From: a virus | Length of the DNA stretch: 20,116 bases | Virus record (IMG/VR): IMGVR_UViG_3300022865_000056 | Coordinates: 1-20,116 of that record | Strand: one strand, 5' to 3' | Shown here: in pieces, positions 1 to 7,341 of the stretch | Position numbering within the stretch: the first letter of the stretch is position 1 | Layout: every line of letters starts with the position of its first letter | Notes under the pieces: model-generated | The model's database searches: none | What the model was told of the DNA's origin: nothing | The model's input: only the letters and a program-made list of their open reading frames with translations | Position numbers and translations under genes: made by a program

Positions 1-375
1 TGCTTCGCAGAAAAACAAGGCTATTCAAAATTTGGTTCATACACAGGTAATGGAAATGCTGATGGTACATTTGTGTACACAGGATTTAAACCAGCTTTTG
101 TTATGTTAAAAAAAACAAGTGGTACAGGAAACTGGCAAATGTTTGATGACAAGAGAGTGGGATATAATCCAGACAATGATGTTTTAAGAGCAAATTTAAG
201 TAATACTGAATGCACTAGCTGTGTTAAGATAGATACACTTTCTAATGGTTTTAAATTAAGAAATACAGATGGTGATGGTAATACTTCTGGTGGAACATAC
301 ATCTACATGTCATTTGCAAGTGAGCCTTTCACTACATCAACAACTAATGGTTCTATACCAGCTACAGCTAGATAA
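1..375 (+). CDS. Tail/fibre protein, C-terminal fragment (DUF7483-like domain)
   Basis: The frame is open from base 1, so the N-terminus lies outside the window; 124 residues are visible. The visible part is one compact, aromatic- and glycine-rich beta domain: GYSKFGSYTGNG, then FVYTGFKPAFVMLKK, NWQMFDDKR, GYNPDND, a Ser/Thr-rich stretch, GFKLRNTDGDGN, and a GTYIYMSFASEPF ending. From memory this pattern matches a domain (DUF7483) found at the C-terminus of many marine phage tail or fibre proteins, where it may help receptor binding; that role is inference. The GTG at base 73 is not a real start, because the domain begins upstream of it. The gene ends 55 bases before the neck/tail protein, which fits a tail gene cluster. 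Confidence is good for 'tail-associated' and low for the exact function. Confidence 0.7.
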   Translation, partial: CFAEKQGYSKFGSYTGNGNADGTFVYTGFKPAFVMLKKTSGTGNWQMFDDKRVGYNPDNDVLRANLSNTECTSCVKIDTLSNGFKLRNTDGDGNTSGGTYIYMSFASEPFTTSTTNGSIPATAR

Positions 376-382
376 CAAAATC

Positions 383-409
383 TTGATATAGCATTAAATT
401 TGATATAAA
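383..409 (+). promoter_or_regulatory. Possible weak sigma70-like promoter before the tail gene
   Basis: The 55-base gap between the fibre and neck/tail genes holds TTGATA (383-388) and TATAAA (404-409) with a 15-base spacer, which is shorter than the preferred 16-18. The octamer TTGATATA occurs twice here (383-390 and 400-407). In such AT-rich DNA a match of this quality can arise by chance. No terminator hairpin is visible in the gap. The next gene has a short AGG at 421-423, seven bases before its ATG. Confidence 0.2.
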
Positions 410-430
410 CCATAATAAACAGGTTTTTAT

Positions 431-2650
431 ATGCTACAAAAATTAGGATTTCTACCAGGATTCAATAAACAAGTCACAGAAACAGGAGCCGAGTCTCAAT
501 GGACTGGTGGCGAGAACGTACGTTTTAGATATGGTACTCCAGAGAAGATTGGGGGCTGGACTCAATTAGGAGAATCAAAACTCACAGGTGTTACTAGAGG
601 CTTACATCATTTTGTAAGTAAAACTTCTATTAAGTACGCAGCTATTGGAACCAATAGAATTTTATATGTTTATTCCGGAGGTGTGTATTATGATATTCAC
701 CCAATTAAAACAGACTTTGGAGTTTTATCAGGAGCTTTCACTTGTAATTTTACCAACAGTAGTGCTGCAGTAACTATTACTTTTCCAGGAGGAAGTTATA
801 CGACAGCTGGAATGGTAGCAGGTGATATTTTATTGATGACTGATTTTACGGGTGGAACGGGTACAGGATTTTCAACAACAGATTTCGATGATAAAAAATT
901 TATGATTACTTCAGTTGATAGTACAACTCAAGTTACAATCACAATGCCAAGTGCTTCTACAGCGAGTACAACAGGAACTTTTAAAGTTCAATGGTACTAT
1001 CCAGTGGGTCCAGCAGAACAAGTTGGAGCTTATGGTTGGGGGATATCTTTATTTGGTGGAAATATTTTAGGAGCAATAACAACTACTTTAAATGGTGGTT
1101 TAAGTGATGATGCTTTTGGAACAGGAGGAAGTGGAACAACGATTACATTAGCAAGTGTCAGCGGTCTTCCGAGTACCGGTACAAATTATATTCAAGTAGG
1201 TTCTGAAGAAATATCTTATACAGGAGTTAGTGGTAGTACTATAACAGGAATTACTAGAGGAGTTAGAGGATCAACAAGAGCGGCACATAGTACAGGTGCA
1301 ACAGTTACTAATACTTCTTCTTACACAGGTTGGGGATCACCCGCAGCTAACACCGATTCTGTAACAGACCCCGGTCAATGGTCCTTGGACAATCTAGGCC
1401 AAACTTTAATTGCTTTAATTGTTAATGGTCCTTGTTTCGAATGGGATGCAAACGCAACCAATGCAACCGATAACAGAGCGACAATTATTTCAGGTGCACC
1501 AACAGCATCAAGGGACATGTTAGTCTCTACTCCAGATCGTCACTTAGTATTTTTTGGAACAGAGACAACGATTGGAGACCCAACGACTCAAGATGATATG
1601 TTCATAAGGTTCTCTTCTCAAGAAAATATTAATGACTATGCTCCAACCGCGACCAATAGTGCTGGTACACAGAGACTGGCCGCCGGATCACGGATCGTGG
1701 GTGCTAAACTTGGTAGAAATGCAATCTATGTTTGGAGTGATACTTCTTTATTTACTATGAGATTTGTTGGAACTCCATTTACATTTGCTTACGAACAAGT
1801 TGGAACGAACTGTGGATTACTAGGTAAGAATGCAGCCGTTGAAGTTGATGGTGCGGCTTACTGGATGTCTGATAATGGTTTCTTTAGATATACGGGTCGA
1901 TTAGAATCGATGGATTGTTTGGTCGAAGATTATGTTTATGATGATCTTAATACAACTTCTAATGAATTAGTATATTGTGGTATTAATAACTTGTTTGGTG
2001 AGATCACTTGGTTCTACCCAACGTCTACTTCCAATACAAATAATAGATCTGTTACATACAGTTATCTAGACTCAACAGCAAAAAGACCTATCTGGTTTAC
2101 TAATGCTAGTACACTTTATCAAAGAAGTACTTGGGCAGACTCAGCTGTATTTGGTTTACCTCATGCAAGTAAATATGATGCAGGAGACGATGCGTCTTTT
2201 GATGTCGTAGGTAATACGGATGGAGTTACAATTTATTTTGAACATGAAACTGGAGTCAATCAACAACTAGCGGGTACTATAGCAACTGCTATTCCAGCAA
2301 ATATTACTTCAGGAGATTATGATATTACACAAAAAGTAGTTAAAGGAGCAGCAACTAATATGGCTGACCTTAGAGGAGATGGAGAAAGTATTATGAGGGT
2401 AAGTAGAATTATTCCTGACTTTGTTTCTCAAACAGGGAATGCTATTGTACAACTAGATTTAAGAGACTATCCAAATAACTCTGCAGCAAGCTCCTCATTA
2501 GGTCCGTTTACAGTGACAACTTCTACAAGTAAAGTAGATACACGAGCTAGAGCTAGAGCAATTGCTTTAACTATTTCTAACACTGCGGTAGATAGTAGTT
2601 GGAAGTTAGGGACTTTTAGATTAGATATACAATCTGGAGGAAGACGATAG
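431..2650 (+). CDS. Neck/tail tube structural protein (T7 gp12 / P22 gp10-like role)
   Basis: A 739-aa virion protein. The N-terminus (MLQKLGFLPGFNKQ, then an ENVRFRYGTPEKIGGW segment) is the type seen in phage tail-nozzle or DNA-stabilisation proteins that coat the portal exit in podoviruses. Two inserted beta domains can be seen: about residues 97-166, with an FMITSVDSTTQVTITMPS core, and about 236-294, with TTITLASVSGLPSTG followed by GSEEISYTG and TGITRG. Both patterns are common in phage tail proteins. The C-terminal half is a beta-rich repeat-like scaffold (YWMSDNGFFRYTGR, IYVWSDTSLF), consistent with a beta-propeller; that fold is inferred. There are no catalytic motifs, signal peptide or membrane segments. 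The ATG follows a short AGG. The stop TAG overlaps the GTG of the next gene by one base. The family assignment rests on recognition, so the precise homologue is uncertain. Confidence 0.65.
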   Translation: MLQKLGFLPGFNKQVTETGAESQWTGGENVRFRYGTPEKIGGWTQLGESKLTGVTRGLHHFVSKTSIKYAAIGTNRILYVYSGGVYYDIHPIKTDFGVLSGAFTCNFTNSSAAVTITFPGGSYTTAGMVAGDILLMTDFTGGTGTGFSTTDFDDKKFMITSVDSTTQVTITMPSASTASTTGTFKVQWYYPVGPAEQVGAYGWGISLFGGNILGAITTTLNGGLSDDAFGTGGSGTTITLASVSGLPSTGTNYIQVGSEEISYTGVSGSTITGITRGVRGSTRAAHSTGATVTNTSSYTGWGSPAANTDSVTDPGQWSLDNLGQTLIALIVNGPCFEWDANATNATDNRATIISGAPTASRDMLVSTPDRHLVFFGTETTIGDPTTQDDMFIRFSSQENINDYAPTATNSAGTQRLAAGSRIVGAKLGRNAIYVWSDTSLFTMRFVGTPFTFAYEQVGTNCGLLGKNAAVEVDGAAYWMSDNGFFRYTGRLESMDCLVEDYVYDDLNTTSNELVYCGINNLFGEITWFYPTSTSNTNNRSVTYSYLDSTAKRPIWFTNASTLYQRSTWADSAVFGLPHASKYDAGDDASFDVVGNTDGVTIYFEHETGVNQQLAGTIATAIPANITSGDYDITQKVVKGAATNMADLRGDGESIMRVSRIIPDFVSQTGNAIVQLDLRDYPNNSAASSSLGPFTVTTSTSKVDTRARARAIALTISNTAVDSSWKLGTFRLDIQSGGRR

Positions 2651-2814
2651 TGGCAAAAATTGTACAATCCTTAACTAGAGCAAGTGAAGAATACGAAGCG
2701 GACACTGCACAATCTTTGGTTAGAGATTTAGATGCTGTGTTAGAGAAATTAAACACAACGTTTCAAGAAGAATTAAAACAGGAGATAGAAGCTAGAAGCT
2801 TCTTTTTAGATTAA
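2650..2814 (+). CDS. Small hypothetical protein, 54 aa, charged helical
   Basis: A GTG start overlaps the previous stop by one base (TAGTG), and the frame runs 54 codons to a TAA that itself overlaps the next ATG. The protein begins MAKIVQSLTRASEEYEAD, continues with SLVRDLDAVLEKLNTTFQEEL and ends EIEARSFFLD. It is almost entirely predicted helix with heptad-like leucines (about residues 20-48), so a short coiled coil is plausible. No family is recognised with confidence. The precise one-base junctions on both sides, the filling of an otherwise empty 163-base gap and the clean amino-acid composition argue that it is real. It sits in the tail cluster, so a small virion or assembly role is likely but unproven. 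Confidence 0.7.
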   Translation: MAKIVQSLTRASEEYEADTAQSLVRDLDAVLEKLNTTFQEELKQEIEARSFFLD

Positions 2815-3149
2815 TGGCAGTAGTCAATCAATATAAATTTGTAGGAATAGATAACAGTACAACAGGTAGTGCACTTACACCTTTTGGTTCAGGGTTTCCT
2901 TTAGTAAGTGAAACGTATGTTATTAAATCTATTTTAGTTACATCAGCAGGTACACCAACAACGACTGTTACAAACAATAGTATTACAGCTATTAAAACAA
3001 TAGGTCTAACAGCAAATGTTACAACAGAATTATTAACCCAACCGCTAATAGTAGAAGGTGGTAAAACCTTTACAGTACAAGCAAGCACAACAGACTCGTT
3101 TGATGTAGCTATTAGCTATCTAAACATTAAGAAAGAGGTAACAACATAA
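2814..3149 (+). CDS. Small beta-rich structural-type protein, 111 aa
   Basis: This gene starts at an ATG sharing its A with the previous TAA (TAATG). No Shine-Dalgarno lies at a proper distance, so translation is probably coupled to the upstream ORF. The protein is rich in Thr, Val and Ser, with alternating hydrophobic residues: VVNQYKFVGID, then YVIKSILVTSAGTP and a GGKTFTVQASTTDSFDVAIS segment. This looks like a small beta sandwich, as in head-tail decoration or tail accessory proteins. It has no cysteines, signal peptide or membrane segment. A virion role is inferred from location and composition; I do not recognise a named family. Confidence 0.7.
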   Translation: MAVVNQYKFVGIDNSTTGSALTPFGSGFPLVSETYVIKSILVTSAGTPTTTVTNNSITAIKTIGLTANVTTELLTQPLIVEGGKTFTVQASTTDSFDVAISYLNIKKEVTT

Positions 3150-3316
3150 TGGAAATACTAAACGCAAAAGTAGAGACGACTTACAGACACAAGGAAACAG
3201 GAGAGCTTTTTAAGGAGAGAAAAGACTGGGAAGCTAAGGGTTTCAAGCAAGAAGACATGGCTCAAGATGTAAAGGTTATTATGCCAGCACTTGATTTGTT
3301 GTCTAAAACAAAGTAA
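3149..3316 (+). CDS. Small hypothetical protein, 55 aa
   Basis: It begins at an ATG that shares its A with the preceding TAA and runs 55 codons to the TAA at 3314-3316. The protein starts MEILNAKVETTYRHKETGE, continues LFKERKDWEAKGFKQEDM and ends VIMPALDLLSKTK. It has a mixed charged composition with a short beta-like N-terminus and a helical C-terminus. It is not recognised. The TAATG overlap continues the chain of coupled small tail-cluster genes, and the region would otherwise be an unexplained 190-base gap. Twenty-four bases then separate it from the next gene, which has its own strong ribosome site. Confidence 0.65.
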   Translation: MEILNAKVETTYRHKETGELFKERKDWEAKGFKQEDMAQDVKVIMPALDLLSKTK

Positions 3317-3340
3317 AGTAATAAACTCAGGAGAAAAATT

Positions 3341-3724
3341 ATGTTTGAAGAACAAATGTCACAATCAATAGAAGCAGGCGCACCCGATATCAAGTACAAT
3401 CAAGGTGATATTGGAAGAGGCCAACCCCAAGACGAACAAGGTAAACAAGTTGCTGCTAAAATATGGGAGCAAATGGAACCCGAGCAAAAATCTCAATTCG
3501 GAAGTTTTGATGCTTTCTTTGCAAGCGGTATATGGAAACAAATTATCCAACAGATGCAAGCAGATGAATCAGGAATTAATTCTCAAGCTCCAGAAATGAT
3601 GCAAGAAAATGTTAACATGGCTGAGTCAATGCCAGGCGGTGGTATCGCTGATGTTGATATGAGAGAACAAGTTCAGATGAGAGCCAACGGTGGTCTGATG
3701 GGTCTATACAACAGAGGTAGATAG
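3341..3724 (+). CDS. Acidic, Gln/Met-rich virion-cluster protein with C-terminal GG-motif
   Basis: A 127-aa protein preceded by AGGAGA eight bases before the ATG. It is rich in Gln, Glu, Met and Gly. The middle part contains a helical stretch (KQVAAKIWEQMEPEQKSQF, then SFDAFFASGIWKQIIQQMQ). The C-terminus, residues 113-127, reads MRANGGLMGLYNRGR, a Gly/Arg-rich tail that resembles the GG-motifs in the 633-aa and 284-aa proteins downstream. No enzyme motif is seen. The location between tail and putative ejection genes suggests a small virion or scaffold protein; this is inference. An overlapping +1-frame ORF at 3405-3599 is a shadow with no ribosome site. Confidence 0.7.
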   Translation: MFEEQMSQSIEAGAPDIKYNQGDIGRGQPQDEQGKQVAAKIWEQMEPEQKSQFGSFDAFFASGIWKQIIQQMQADESGINSQAPEMMQENVNMAESMPGGGIADVDMREQVQMRANGGLMGLYNRGR

Positions 3725-3726
3725 TC

Positions 3727-5628
3727 ATGGCCGGTATAAAAGATACCAAAATAATTAAAGGTCAACCACACCTGTTGACTTACATAACACCAAACGAAGT
3801 TGAAAAATTAAAAGCTTTAGGGGGTCAAGAGACTATGACACCTGAAGGCATACCTGCGTATCCTGAATATGATAACTATGGTTTTAGTAGTCAATCGGAT
3901 TTCAATTCAGGAGATGTGTCTAGATCTAATGATCCTAATGTAAGAGGAGAAGGACCAGGTCAAAATAGAGTAACCGCTTCTCAATTAGCTGCAACAAATG
4001 CAAAAGAAAAAGCAGATGCAATTGCAAAAGATATTGCAAAAAGAGAATTAGAAAAATCTAAATATGATGTAGGTACTAAGAAAAATCCTTATGCAGATTT
4101 TTTTAGTAAACAAAAAATAAAAAGCATGAACAAAGCTGCTCGAAGAAATAAATATAAAACTTTACAAGAATTAAATCAACTTCCAAAAGATGAACTAAGT
4201 AAAAGTCAACTTGCATTTATGGCAATGAATCCGATTTATGGTTTTGGAAAATTAATAAGTGGACAAACAAAAGTTAATCCAGAAACAGATATGTTTGATA
4301 TAGATTCGATAAGAGAAATAGGTGGTCAAACACAATATACACCTACTGTAGATCCTGTTACAGGGAAAACAACCTATGGTACAACAGCCAATCAAGCAAA
4401 ACAATTAGGTTATTTAAAACAAGATATAGACATGAGCACTAGAAAAGATATTACTCAAAACGAATTTGATGAATATATGAACAGAAAAAAAATTCCTACT
4501 TTTGAAAGTGGTGGCAACCCTAATATTTTACCACAATACGCAATGATGGGGGGTGGTGCAGACATGGGATCAGAAGATGTTGAACCGTATAATCAATTTA
4601 CTTATGACGAAGATGCTTTTGGTCTTGGCGGAGACTCAGCAGATGTAACAAGAGCTTCATATGATTTTAACCAAGGTGGAAGAGCCGGAAAAGCTGAAGG
4701 TGGGATCATGGAACTAAGAGCACGAAGAGCTTTCGGTGGGATCATGGATAGAGTTGATAAGAGACAAGGATATTTTTTAGGAGGTATAGGTAAAGCTATT
4801 AAAGGTGTAGTTGGTGGCGTGGCTGATGCAGCAGGTAAAGTTTTAAAAAGTGATGTTGGTAAGATGGCAATAGCCGGCGCAGCATTTTATTATGGTGGCG
4901 GTGGTTCTGGTATGTTTGCTCAAGGATCCGCTGGTGGTGGTGGTTGGATGGGTGGTTTAAAAGCAATGGGTGGTAATTTTATGAGTTCAGCAAACCCTCT
5001 TTTATTTTCAGGTGGTAAACTTAGTCTAGGTAAACTAGGGTTAGCTTCAGCAGCACTACCTTTTTTAATGCCAGCAGCTAAACCAAACGAAACAAGTTTT
5101 AGTGATAGAGGTGGATCATTAATAGATCCTATAACAGGACTACCCGCAAAACCAGCTGAGATGAGAGCATCACTAAATAATGCTTTAGATAATGCTGATG
5201 GAGATCCTATTAGAATAAAACAAATTAATGATGCCTATGCTTTTTTAGGACCTGATGAAAGACTAGGAACTTACTCACCTTATAGAACTTATGGAGTTAA
5301 AGATGGTGGCAGAATAGGTAAAGCAGAAGGTGGATTAATGGACCTTGGTGGTATGGAAAAAGATTACAGAGCTGAAGGTGGATTTGTACCTATTGGAGAA
5401 TATGAAAAGAAGGACGATGTACCAGCAAGACTAAGTGTTAATGAATTTGTATTCACAGCTGACGCTGTAAGAGGCGCAGGTCAAGGAGACATAGATAAAG
5501 GTGCAGAGATCATGGAAAATATGATGAAAAATTTAGAAAAAGGTGGTACAATATCAGAGGAATCACAAGGAAATATTGGAGCCCAACAAATGTTTGAAAC
5601 ATCAGAGCGATTAGGAGAAGTAATATAA
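3727..5628 (+). CDS. Large Gly-rich virion-associated protein with GKAEGG motifs
   Basis: A 633-aa protein starting after AGAGG (3713-3717). Residues 1-290 are hydrophilic and Lys/Gln-rich, with charged helices around 95-150. Residues 317-326 read GGRAGKAEGG, followed by a doubled GGIM segment (326-328 and 338-340). Residues about 350-460 are very Gly/Ala-rich and partly hydrophobic (VVGGVADAAGK, MAIAGAAFYYGGGGSG, LGLASAALPFLMPAA), which could insert in or cross a membrane during DNA ejection. Residues 527-536 repeat the motif as GGRIGKAEGG, and 565-581 contain VPARLSVNEFVFTADAV, a segment that recalls the GEFV/NA ending of some tape-measure-like proteins. The likely role is internal virion or tail protein; no enzymatic domain is visible. 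The stop overlaps the next ATG (TAATG). Confidence 0.65.
   Translation: MAGIKDTKIIKGQPHLLTYITPNEVEKLKALGGQETMTPEGIPAYPEYDNYGFSSQSDFNSGDVSRSNDPNVRGEGPGQNRVTASQLAATNAKEKADAIAKDIAKRELEKSKYDVGTKKNPYADFFSKQKIKSMNKAARRNKYKTLQELNQLPKDELSKSQLAFMAMNPIYGFGKLISGQTKVNPETDMFDIDSIREIGGQTQYTPTVDPVTGKTTYGTTANQAKQLGYLKQDIDMSTRKDITQNEFDEYMNRKKIPTFESGGNPNILPQYAMMGGGADMGSEDVEPYNQFTYDEDAFGLGGDSADVTRASYDFNQGGRAGKAEGGIMELRARRAFGGIMDRVDKRQGYFLGGIGKAIKGVVGGVADAAGKVLKSDVGKMAIAGAAFYYGGGGSGMFAQGSAGGGGWMGGLKAMGGNFMSSANPLLFSGGKLSLGKLGLASAALPFLMPAAKPNETSFSDRGGSLIDPITGLPAKPAEMRASLNNALDNADGDPIRIKQINDAYAFLGPDERLGTYSPYRTYGVKDGGRIGKAEGGLMDLGGMEKDYRAEGGFVPIGEYEKKDDVPARLSVNEFVFTADAVRGAGQGDIDKGAEIMENMMKNLEKGGTISEESQGNIGAQQMFETSERLGEVI
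4699..4748 (+). repeat. In-frame 14-bp direct repeat, 36-base period
   Basis: GGTGGGATCATGGA occurs at 4699-4712 and again, without a mismatch, at 4735-4748. The period is 36 bases (12 codons), so both copies encode GGIM followed by an acidic residue inside the 633-aa protein, just after its first GKAEGG motif. It looks like a small tandem duplication in a Gly-rich linker, or a repeated functional motif. Confidence 0.75.
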
Positions 5629-6476
5629 TGGCAATAACAGAAACTAGAAGTTTACCCCCACAGTTTGTAGAAGATCTAGGTAAAGATTACGCAACACAGT
5701 TAACGGGTTTAACTTCACAACCAATGGACACGACCAAGTTTCAACCTATGGTTGCAGGTCAAGACCAAGCACAAACAGACGCTTATAATTTAGCAACTAC
5801 ACAAGGTCAAGGTATCGGAGCTTACGCACCTTATCTATCACAAGCGGGAGCTTATGGAACAGCAGCCGCAGGTCTTTCAGGGCCTCAAGGTTATTCAAGT
5901 TTCATGTCCCCTTATCAACAAGATGTTATCGATGCAACAATGAGTGAGTATGATACACAAGCTGCAAAAGGAATTACAGGTATAGGTCAACAAGCAGCGA
6001 TGTCTGGAAATTTAGGTGGTGGACGTGAAGGGGTTATGAGATCAGAATATCAAAACAAATCTGACATGAACAGAGCATTACTACAAGCTGGAATGTTACA
6101 ACAAGGATTTGGCCAAGCACAACAAGCAGCTAACACAGCGTTCGGTCAACAACAACAGTTAGGAGCTGATCAACAAAGAATGGCTCAACTAGTTCCAGGA
6201 TTATACGGAGCAGATATTGGAACATTACAATCAGCAGGTCAAACTCAACAACTACAAGCACAAAATATTCTTGATCAACAAAGAGAAGCTAATAGAATGG
6301 CAGCCTACGAACCTTACGAAAGATTAGGTTACATGGGTGCGGGTATGGGTAATGTTATGGGAGGTGCAATGGGTCAGTATCAATCACAAGTTACACCTAA
6401 TCAATCTCCACTACAGCAAGCTATGGGTATCGCTTCACTAGGACTAGGAGCTTATCAAGCTTTTAAACCAAGGTAA
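5628..6476 (+). CDS. Gln/Ala-rich helical protein, probable internal virion/ejection component
   Basis: A 282-aa protein whose ATG shares its A with the previous stop. It is dominated by Gln, Ala, Gly and Met. A recognisable core reads FMSPYQQDVIDATMSEYD (about residues 91-108), then a segment with SGNLGGGREGVMRSEYQ, then helices of the type LLQAGMLQQGFGQAQQAANTAF. From memory, this core is common in marine phage structural clusters next to very large virion proteins. The C-terminus (about 235-280) has hydrophobic Gly/Ala/Met helices (MGAGMGNVMGGAMG, GIASLGLGAYQAF). By position and composition it may act like the small T7 core protein gp14, which crosses the host envelope; this analogy is not based on visible homology. 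Confidence 0.65.
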   Translation: MAITETRSLPPQFVEDLGKDYATQLTGLTSQPMDTTKFQPMVAGQDQAQTDAYNLATTQGQGIGAYAPYLSQAGAYGTAAAGLSGPQGYSSFMSPYQQDVIDATMSEYDTQAAKGITGIGQQAAMSGNLGGGREGVMRSEYQNKSDMNRALLQAGMLQQGFGQAQQAANTAFGQQQQLGADQQRMAQLVPGLYGADIGTLQSAGQTQQLQAQNILDQQREANRMAAYEPYERLGYMGAGMGNVMGGAMGQYQSQVTPNQSPLQQAMGIASLGLGAYQAFKPR

Positions 6477-6478
6477 TT

Positions 6479-7333
6479 ATGTTTAATAAAACTTTAAGTA
6501 GACCTATGTTTAGACGCGGCGGTAAAGCTGAAGGAGGCATTACGTCTGGACTAAGAAGACAAGGTTACGCTGGTGATGATGGTAATCAAAACGTTATTAA
6601 AAATGATATGGAAAAAGTTGCAACCAATAAGAGTCAATTTGATAAAGCCTTTCCTTCATATAACAATGCAGGTTCTGATTTTTTTCTGAACCTTGGATCA
6701 AATATATTAGCAGCGCCAGGAGGTAATCCTATTTTACAGACATTAGGTACCGCAGCGAAAGAACCTTTACTTCAAATGCAAAAAACAAACATGGCTAACA
6801 CGCAAGGTAACAGAGAACTTGCATTAAAATTTTGGAACAATTTAGATGATGATGACAAAATTCTAGTTGAAAAACAAATGGATTTTTATATGTCTAAAGA
6901 CGGGGGTAATATGAGTCGAGAAAAAGCTCTGGAACAAATTATGTTTAGGAAATCACAGAGTCCTACAGATGCTGCAAGAGAAGCGATATTAACTGAACAA
7001 GATGATACAACAAATGCAGTAAATTCTATAGCAAAAACATTTGGTTTAGGTATGCCTGATGCTGCAACTTTAAATACATTTTTTGGAGACATTGAAGCAG
7101 GTACATACGAAGGTGCTCCACATGATCCAAGTACATTCTTTATTGAGGATGATGATGTAGCTAGAAGTGGTAAAGATTCTAGACTTGTTGTAAAAGATTT
7201 TGATCCTAATAAAGATGACTACAAAGATGGTAGAGTTTACATAGATTTCATAACTAAAATAGCTTACGTAAAACAAGGACAATTCTTTGTTCCTTATAGT
7301 GAATGGTCCGCAGAAGAAATTAAAACAGATTAG
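6479..7333 (+). CDS. Virion-cluster protein with N-terminal GGKAEGG motif, 284 aa
   Basis: This protein starts MFNKTLSRPMFRRGGKAEGG. The GGKAEGG at residues 14-20 closely matches the motifs in the 633-aa protein, here at the very N-terminus. The remaining sequence is soluble and acidic: a helical region (LTEQDDTTNAVNSIAKTFG, DAATLNTFFGDIEAG), then a C-terminal beta-like domain with VYIDFITKIAYVKQGQFFVPYSEW. There are no catalytic motifs. The AAGG just before the ATG is a modest ribosome site. It lies two bases after the Gln/Ala-rich gene and eight bases before the giant gene, so the three are probably co-expressed and may assemble together. Function is unknown. Confidence 0.65.
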   Translation: MFNKTLSRPMFRRGGKAEGGITSGLRRQGYAGDDGNQNVIKNDMEKVATNKSQFDKAFPSYNNAGSDFFLNLGSNILAAPGGNPILQTLGTAAKEPLLQMQKTNMANTQGNRELALKFWNNLDDDDKILVEKQMDFYMSKDGGNMSREKALEQIMFRKSQSPTDAAREAILTEQDDTTNAVNSIAKTFGLGMPDAATLNTFFGDIEAGTYEGAPHDPSTFFIEDDDVARSGKDSRLVVKDFDPNKDDYKDGRVYIDFITKIAYVKQGQFFVPYSEWSAEEIKTD

Positions 7334-7341
7334 GAGGATAA

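Noticed and set aside
1-375. Possible variable target of a diversity-generating retroelement in the fibre C-terminus
   Set aside because: There is no reverse transcriptase, no template repeat and no A-biased repeat copy in the window.
2787-2807. AGAAGC/GCTTCT hairpin with 5-base loop followed by TTTT, like a small terminator
   Set aside because: It has only a 6-bp stem with three GC pairs, it lies inside the coding sequence of the 54-aa protein, and the downstream genes are tightly coupled to that gene.
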